Source of the DNA: Terriglobales bacterium | GTDB lineage: Bacteria; Acidobacteriota; Terriglobia; Terriglobales; Acidobacteriaceae | DNA: 64,000 nt | Reading direction: 5' to 3' | Assembly (NCBI GenBank): GCA_035651995.1 | Contig: DASRER010000042.1 | Span: 1 to 64,000, forward strand | In this document: positions 59,252 through 64,000 of the stretch, piece after piece | How positions within the stretch are numbered: position 1 is the first letter of the stretch | Layout of the letters: each line of letters opens with the position of its first letter | The notes under the pieces: generated by a model | What the model saw: the letters and a program-made list of their open reading frames with translations, nothing else | Database searches by the model: none | Told to the model about the DNA's origin: nothing | Position numbers and translations under genes: made by a program

Positions 59252-60922
59252 ATGCATTCGGCCCTGGTCCGCCACTTAGCCCCGTTCCTCGCCCTCATTG
59301 TTATCGCTGCGGTCGCGCACGCCCAAGGCCCCCTCGACCGCCAGCCCGGACGCAGCGTGGTCCGCGCCGAGCACGGTATGGTCGCAACGTCGCAACCGCT
59401 GGCCACGCAGGTGGGCCTCGACGTCCTCAAGCGCGGCGGCAACGCGGTGGACGCCGCCATCGCCGTCGCCGCCATGCTCAATGTGACCGAGCCGATGATG
59501 ACCGGCGTCGGCGGCGACATGTTCGCCATCGTCTACTGGAAGAAAACCGGCGAGCTGAAGGGATTGAACGCCAGCGGCCGCGCCCCGCGCGCCCTCACGC
59601 TCGACTACTTCCAGAAGCGCGGCATCACGAAGATGCCGCAGTTCGGCATGGAGAGCATCACCGTCCCCGGCGCGTTCGACGGCTGGACCACGCTGCTCGC
59701 CAAGTACGGGACCATGAAGCTGCCCGACCTGCTGGCGCCGGCGATCGCCACCGCCGAAAACGGCTTCCCGGTGATGGAAAAGTGCGCCGAGGACTGGGAA
59801 GAAATCGTCCCGCGGCTGCGCCAGAACGCCGACATCGCCGCCCAATACTTACCCGACGGCCGCGCCCCGCATCCCGGCGAAATCTTCCGGGCGCCGAACC
59901 TGGCGCGCACGCTGCGCACGCTCGCCAACGGCGGCCGCGACGCCTTCTACAACGGCGAAGTAGGGCGCCGGATCGTCGCCTACATGCAGTCGCACGGCGG
60001 TTTTCTCACCATGGACGACCTGGCTGCGCAGCACGCTGAGTGGGTTGATCCCATCTCCACCACCTACCGCGGCTACACCGTCTACGAGCTCCCGCCCAAC
60101 GGGCAGGGAATCACCGTCCTGATCGCGCTCAACATCCTCGAGGGCTACGACCTGGCGGCGATGAAGTCGCGGCCCGATGCCTACTACCACACGCTCATCG
60201 AGGCGCTGAAGGTGGCGTTTGCCGATCGCAACCGCTACATCGCCGACCCGAAATTCGCCAGGGTGCCGGTCGCCGAGCTGCTGAGCAAAGACTACGCCGC
60301 CCGCCGCCGCCAGCTCATCCGCGCCGACGCCGTCCTGAACTCGCCGCCTGCCGGCCTGGCTGCCGCCGCCAGCGAAACCACGTACTTCACCATCGTGGAC
60401 AAAGACGGCAACGCCGTCTCGTTCATCAACTCGCTGTATGAGCACTTCGGCAGCGGCATCGTCGCGGGCGACACGGGGATCATCATGCAGGACCGCGGCG
60501 GCGGCTTCTCCCTCGATCCCGCCAGCCCGAACGTGATCGCGCCCGGCAAGCGGCCGTTCCACACCCTCATCCCGGCCATGGTGTTCAAAGACGGCAAGCT
60601 TTTCATGTCCTTCGGCGTGATGGGCGGCGCCATGCAGGCCCAGGGACACGTCCAGTTGCTCACCAACCTCATCGACCTCGGCATGCCGCTGCAGCAGGCC
60701 ATGGAAACGCCCCGCTTCCGCTACGACGGCGAAGACAAGGTCTACCTCGAAGACGAGATGGGCAGCGACGTCCTGGGCAAACTCATCGCCCGCGGACACA
60801 AGCGCCTGCAACCGCGGCGCAACCAGATGGGCGGCGGCCAGGCGATCATGATCGACCAGAAGACCGGCGCGCTGCTCGGCGCCTCCGACAACAGAAAGGA
60901 TGGAATGGCGCTGGGCTGGTAA
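59252..60922 (+). CDS. ggt: Gamma-glutamyltransferase
   Basis: The 556-residue periplasmic Ntn-hydrolase transfers or hydrolyses the gamma-glutamyl group of glutathione. It has a signal peptide (about 1-24), the large-subunit core (GGNAVDAAIAVAAMLNVTEP, TGVGGDMFAIVY) and the autocleavage site with Thr376 opening TTYFTIVDKDGNAVS. Gly-rich loops (DRGGGFSLDP) and FGVMGGAMQAQGH follow. The frame is intact. Confidence 0.94.
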   Translation: MHSALVRHLAPFLALIVIAAVAHAQGPLDRQPGRSVVRAEHGMVATSQPLATQVGLDVLKRGGNAVDAAIAVAAMLNVTEPMMTGVGGDMFAIVYWKKTGELKGLNASGRAPRALTLDYFQKRGITKMPQFGMESITVPGAFDGWTTLLAKYGTMKLPDLLAPAIATAENGFPVMEKCAEDWEEIVPRLRQNADIAAQYLPDGRAPHPGEIFRAPNLARTLRTLANGGRDAFYNGEVGRRIVAYMQSHGGFLTMDDLAAQHAEWVDPISTTYRGYTVYELPPNGQGITVLIALNILEGYDLAAMKSRPDAYYHTLIEALKVAFADRNRYIADPKFARVPVAELLSKDYAARRRQLIRADAVLNSPPAGLAAAASETTYFTIVDKDGNAVSFINSLYEHFGSGIVAGDTGIIMQDRGGGFSLDPASPNVIAPGKRPFHTLIPAMVFKDGKLFMSFGVMGGAMQAQGHVQLLTNLIDLGMPLQQAMETPRFRYDGEDKVYLEDEMGSDVLGKLIARGHKRLQPRRNQMGGGQAIMIDQKTGALLGASDNRKDGMALGW

Positions 60923-60934
60923 ACGTGAAAGGCA

Positions 60935-61030
60935 ATAAAGAACATGAGGCAAAAGTAAGGCCCGAGACACCAGGCGGGCAACACCGCCTGTCCTTGGTCT
61001 CTTACTTTTTCCTTTTGCCTTGTTCTTTCC
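60935..61030. repeat. Long inverted word repeat reaching into the TfoX-like gene
   Basis: AAAGAACATGAGGCAAAAGT on the left (60937 on) is mirrored by ACTTTTTCCTTTTGCCTTGT, TCTTT on the right (61004-61028). Inner arms GAGACACCAGGCGG and CCGCCTGTCCTTGGTCTC also pair. The right arm encodes the last residues (KEQGKRKK) and stop of the convergent gene. Confidence 0.65.
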
Positions 61031-61400
61031 CCGAGACGTCCCACGCCTGATTCAGCCACTCGATGGCGTCGTGCAGATCGGCATCTGACCCCATCTGAAA
61101 TACCGCCCACTGTTGCTTTCCGCCCATCACGCCCATGGCGATCCGCTTGTCAGTGGCGACGCGCTGGAAAACCCTCTCCGGCGCGCCCTTGAGCTTGAAG
61201 ATAAAGCCATTCGCTGTGCGCAAGCCGCGCGTCCGCGGCAGCGCAGCGAAGATCTGCGCTCCGCGATAGAACGCGCGCATGCCGAACATCGCACGCTCGG
61301 AGACGCCCGGCAGGGAAGCGATCTCGCCGGCCAGCATCGCCGACCAGCGCTGCATCTCGTCGCTGGTCTTGACCATCGCCGGCCGTTGGCGCGCATGCAT
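61002..61400 (-). CDS. TfoX N-terminal-domain-like protein
   Basis: The 132-residue protein has SERAMFGMRAFYRGAQIFAALPR and FIFKLKGAPERVFQRVATD, close to the TfoX_N pattern (MFG...Y..G..FA). TfoX proteins are linked to competence control, but short one-domain versions are common and of unknown role. The start may be Met1 at 61400 or Met9 at 61376. The charged tail KEQGKRKK comes from the repeat. Confidence 0.6.
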   Translation of the reverse strand: MHARQRPAMVKTSDEMQRWSAMLAGEIASLPGVSERAMFGMRAFYRGAQIFAALPRTRGLRTANGFIFKLKGAPERVFQRVATDKRIAMGVMGGKQQWAVFQMGSDADLHDAIEWLNQAWDVSGKEQGKRKK

Positions 61401-61440
61401 CGCCTTGCGAGGGCCCCGGGTGTGACGAGCCTTAGGAATG

Positions 61441-61480
61441 GGGTTCCTCCGCTTCTCCGCGCCTCTGCGGTGAAAACTAG
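61441..61480 (+). repeat. TCTGCG-word repeat
   Basis: GGGTTCCTCCGCTTCTCCGC, GCCTCTGCGGTGAAAACTAG lies between the TfoX-like gene and the end of the DapA-like gene; same family as 50381-50466. Confidence 0.5.
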
Positions 61481-62532
61481 TTCTTCAAATTCGCCATCAG
61501 CCGCTCGATCTCGGCCTTCACGTCGGCCGTGGGAGGCAGCAGCGGCAGGCGTGGCGGGCCGCCATAGTATCCGTTCAATTCCATGGCGTACTTGAGCCCG
61601 GCAATCCCAAACTCAGCGGCCACGCGCTTCGACGGCCCGGTGATGCGCTCCTGCTTCTCGCGCGCCAGCACTGCATTGCCTTCCTTGAACGCGGTGTAGA
61701 CCTCGTAACACGCTGTCGGCGCCGCCGACGCGAACGCCAGCACCGCCCCCACGCCTCCGGCTTCCAGCGACGGCAGCAGCGTATGCGCCGAGCCCACCAG
61801 CACCTGGAACCCGACTTCCTTGGAACGTGTCTTCAGCTTCGGCGCGGTTGCCACGGCTGCGGGCGGCGACGCGCCAACCAGAGCCGCGGGCGAAATCAGA
61901 TCGCCGCTACCGCCATTGGCAGGCGCGGCTTTCATCCGTCCGGTCACGGCGAGAAAAACGTCGGTGACCTCGGCGCTGCGCTTCACATGCCGCGTCGCTT
62001 CCACCAGCGCGCGCACTTTCTCCACGTTGCCGCTCGACTCCTTGATCCCGATGATGTTCCGATGCTCGGCCAGTTGCGCCACCACCTCCACCGGCAGGTC
62101 GTAAGCGGTGAAGGGCGGCACGCTGTAGAGCACCACCGGCAGCGGCGAGCGGTCGGCCACGGTGCGGTAGTAGGCCAGCAGGTTTTCCGGCTTCATCGAC
62201 GGGCGATAGAAGTGCGGCGTGCGGACCAGCGCCGCGTCGTAGCCCAGCTTGGCGGCGTACTCGATGAGCAGCAGCGTGTTGCGCGCCGATTCCACGCCCG
62301 TTCCCGCCAGCAGAACTTTCTCCGGTTCCGCCGCCTCGCGGGCCACGCGCAGCACCTGGCGGTATTCGTCGTCGTTCAGCATCACCGCCTCGCCCGTCGA
62401 GCCCAGGATCACCATCCCGGCGACCGGCGTGCGCGAATACAGCGCCACGTTGTGCTCAAGCTTCTTCGGATAAAACGCGCCGTCGCGGTCAAACGGGGTG
62501 GTCAGAGGCGGAAAGATGCCGTGCAGAAACAT
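61477..62532 (-). CDS. Dihydrodipicolinate synthase-family aldolase with insertion
   Basis: The 351-residue protein is a DapA-type class I aldolase: FPPLTTPFDRDG, GSTGEAVML, the catalytic Tyr136 in LYSVPP and Schiff-base Lys164 in IGIKESSGN. Between Lys164 and the strand FQVLVGSAH there is an extra stretch of roughly 55 residues, rich in Ala, Pro and Gly (about 185-240). The natural reaction cannot be told (lysine synthesis or a keto-acid aldolase); lysA of this genome is 28 kb away. Confidence 0.87.
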   Translation of the reverse strand: MFLHGIFPPLTTPFDRDGAFYPKKLEHNVALYSRTPVAGMVILGSTGEAVMLNDDEYRQVLRVAREAAEPEKVLLAGTGVESARNTLLLIEYAAKLGYDAALVRTPHFYRPSMKPENLLAYYRTVADRSPLPVVLYSVPPFTAYDLPVEVVAQLAEHRNIIGIKESSGNVEKVRALVEATRHVKRSAEVTDVFLAVTGRMKAAPANGGSGDLISPAALVGASPPAAVATAPKLKTRSKEVGFQVLVGSAHTLLPSLEAGGVGAVLAFASAAPTACYEVYTAFKEGNAVLAREKQERITGPSKRVAAEFGIAGLKYAMELNGYYGGPPRLPLLPPTADVKAEIERLMANLKN

Positions 62533-62564
62533 GCGAACATTCTACCGCTCCATTCACTACCGAC

Positions 62565-62605
62565 GTCATCCTGAGCGAGCGCGGAGCGCGAGTCGAAGGG
62601 TCCCT
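62565..62605. repeat. GTCATCCTGAGCG...TCGAAGGGTCC repeat
   Basis: GTCATCCTGAGCGAGCGCGG, then AGCGCGAGTCGAAGGGTCC: a good copy of a widespread bacterial intergenic repeat. It lies 33 bases upstream of the DapA-like gene. Confidence 0.75.
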
Positions 62606-62682
62606 GCCTCACCCCGGGGTTAAGCTCTTGGGCGAAGCATTCACCCGCCAGCGCGTCAAGACCTCCAAACTAATCACGCCCG

Positions 62683-63210
62683 CTAGGCCCGCCTTCCTCT
62701 CGCGATCGCCGCCCGCGCCTCGCGGTCGGCGACCTTACGACGCTCGGTCTCGCGCTTGTCCCAGAGCTGTTTGCCCTTGGCCAGGGCGAGTTCCACCTTG
62801 ACTCGTCCATTCCTGAAGTAGAGCCGCGTGGGAATCAGCGTGAGCCCGCGCTGCTGGGTCTTGCCGATGAGTTTTTTCAGCTCCTCACGATGGACCAGCA
62901 GCTTTCGCGTGCGCAGGGGCTCGTGGTTGTAGATGTTGCCGTGCTCGTAAGGCCCGATGTGCAGGTTCAGGAGCCAGAGTTCGCCGTCTTTGATGATCCC
63001 GTATGCGTCTTTCAGGTTGGCCCGTCCGGCGCGCACCGACTTGACCTCGGTGCCGAACAGGACGATGCCCGCTTCCATCTTCTCCAGCAGGTGATAGTTG
63101 TGCCCGGCGGCGCGGTTCTGGGCCGCATCGCGCTCGCCCGCAGCCACCGGATCGCGGCGCACGTTCTTTGGCGGGTTCTGGCGCGCCTGTCTGGTGGTTG
63201 GACGGTTCAT
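62683..63210 (-). CDS. smpB: SsrA-binding protein SmpB
   Basis: The 175-residue protein carries tmRNA to stalled ribosomes in trans-translation. The OB-fold core has NYHLLEKMEAGIVLFGTEVKS, RAGRANLKDAYG, HIGPYEHGN and YFRNGRVKVELALAKGKQLWDKR, ending in a basic tail. A 35-residue basic N-terminal extension precedes the core. The tmRNA gene itself was not seen in the window. Confidence 0.95.
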   Translation of the reverse strand: MNRPTTRQARQNPPKNVRRDPVAAGERDAAQNRAAGHNYHLLEKMEAGIVLFGTEVKSVRAGRANLKDAYGIIKDGELWLLNLHIGPYEHGNIYNHEPLRTRKLLVHREELKKLIGKTQQRGLTLIPTRLYFRNGRVKVELALAKGKQLWDKRETERRKVADREARAAIARGRRA

Positions 63211-63359
63211 GACGTCAAAATGGTCCGGAATTCATCATCGTAGCAGCACGCCTCATACCCGCCGGCGCGCTTTTGGCGACTTTTGATGCTATACAATAAT
63301 CGGCCCATGCAATCGAGCTTTTGCGCGTCGTTCTTCTTCTGTGCATCCAAAGGAGCACG

Positions 63360-64000
63360 ATGAGACGAGCTTTCCCCTGGCTTGCCTTCCTCCTGTTGCT
63401 CGCCGTCAGCCTCCCGGCGCTGGCCGATAAGGCCAAGGACTTTTTTCAGAAGGGCCGCGCCGCCGAGTCGTCTGAAAAATACGAAGAAGCCTACGACTTC
63501 TACCGCCAGGCCCACGCCCTCAAGCCGCGCGACATCCAGTATCGCGCCGCCTACGAGCGCGCCCGTTTTCTGGCCGCCGCCTCGCACGTCCACAAGGGCC
63601 AGTTGCTGCGCGACGCGGGCAAGCTGCAGGAGGCGATGGCCGAATTCGAGAAAGCTCTCGAAATCGATCCCTCCAGCTTCATCGCCAAGCAGGAGATCAA
63701 CCGCACGCGCGACATGATCAACGCCGGCGCCGCGCCGCCCGCCGCCAGGCGCCCGAGCGAGATCACCAGGTCACTGGCCACGGCCCAGGGCCCCGCAGAG
63801 CTGCAGCCGCTCTCCACCGCGCCCATCACCGCGCTCAACATGAACGATGACGCCAAGATCATCTTTCAGACGCTGGGGCAGCTGGCGGGCATCAACGTGC
63901 TGTTCGATCCCGACTACGTTTCGCGCCGCATACCGGTGAAGCTGGCCAACGTCAGCATCGGCGAAGCGCTCGACATCGTGAGCTTCCAGTCGCGCAGCTT
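63360..64000 (+). CDS. TPR-secretin (GspD/PilQ type), 5' part only
   Basis: The frame starts at ATG 63360 (AAAGGAG upstream) and runs off the window after 213 complete codons. It gives a signal peptide (about 1-22), two TPR units (KAKDFFQKGRAAESSEKYEE and KGQLLRDAGKLQEAMAEFEK) and then an STN/secretin N-domain: ITALNMNDDAKIIFQTLGQL, INVLFDPDYVS, ANVSIGEALDIVS. Secretins with a TPR lead form the outer-membrane pore of type II or type IV pilus systems. The gene may serve the same apparatus as the minor pilins at 8-13 kb. The barrel is outside the window. Confidence 0.85.
   Translation, partial: MRRAFPWLAFLLLLAVSLPALADKAKDFFQKGRAAESSEKYEEAYDFYRQAHALKPRDIQYRAAYERARFLAAASHVHKGQLLRDAGKLQEAMAEFEKALEIDPSSFIAKQEINRTRDMINAGAAPPAARRPSEITRSLATAQGPAELQPLSTAPITALNMNDDAKIIFQTLGQLAGINVLFDPDYVSRRIPVKLANVSIGEALDIVSFQSRS

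Overview
The window is about 64 kb of high-GC bacterial chromosome with tightly packed genes on both strands. I read it as an acidobacterium, probably of the Terriglobia/Koribacter type. The reasons are the mix of genes, the long PilX-like and carboxypeptidase-regulatory-domain TonB proteins, a CCA-encoding tRNA, and above all many hairpin and word-like intergenic repeats of the kind seen in acidobacterial genomes. The taxonomy is inference from family knowledge. No phage, insertion sequence, CRISPR array or rRNA was found, so most of the window looks like core chromosome.

Layout. Positions 1-8 kb hold a broken secreted protein, moaA, two receiver-domain regulators (one HD-GYP) and a tail-to-tail pair of paralogues of a family I do not recognise; a tRNA-Gly(CCC) follows. 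From 8.2 to 13.1 kb is a minus-strand minor pilin operon (fimT, pilV, pilW and a very large pilX-like gene) that ends in a clear terminator. From 13.2 to 19.7 kb are envelope proteins, a TonB-dependent receptor with a small Cys/His-rich neighbour, a frameshifted remnant of a DUF4038 glycosidase, and a nucleotidyltransferase-like protein. From 19.8 to 31.6 kb are a UbiD decarboxylase, a Phd/VapC toxin-antitoxin pair, two DinB-fold proteins, a DUF1326 protein, an orphan NuoI, an acyl-CoA synthetase, a glutaredoxin, an SDR reductase, TlyA, NAD kinase and a secreted amidohydrolase.

From 32 to 44.7 kb are a MEDS-domain protein, lysA, a GAF-GAF-SpoIIE phosphatase, deoC, an AmmeMemoRadiSam radical-SAM enzyme, glmU, yvcK with a TPR partner, a PCYCGC protein, lepB and a zinc ribbon. 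From 44.8 to 53.3 kb carA and carB flank a small secreted HExxH protein, followed by a DUF1028 protein and leucyl aminopeptidase. From 53.4 to 57.3 kb is a sigma-54 signalling block: a receiver-less activator facing a histidine kinase and NtrC-type regulator. The last part has PilZ, ferritin-like, gamma-glutamyltranspeptidase, TfoX-like, DapA-like and smpB genes, and the start of a TPR-secretin that runs off the right edge and may belong to the same pilus or secretion apparatus as the minor pilins.

The most unusual signal lies between the genes. Many intergenic gaps are filled by short degenerate words repeated a few times and then repeated in inverted order, so that the gap can fold on itself. 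At several convergent gene pairs both stop codons lie inside the mirrored arms, and at other places the words run into coding ends or hold a start codon. The other candidates for new biology are the paralogue pair at 4.4-7.4 kb and the HExxH protein inside the car locus.
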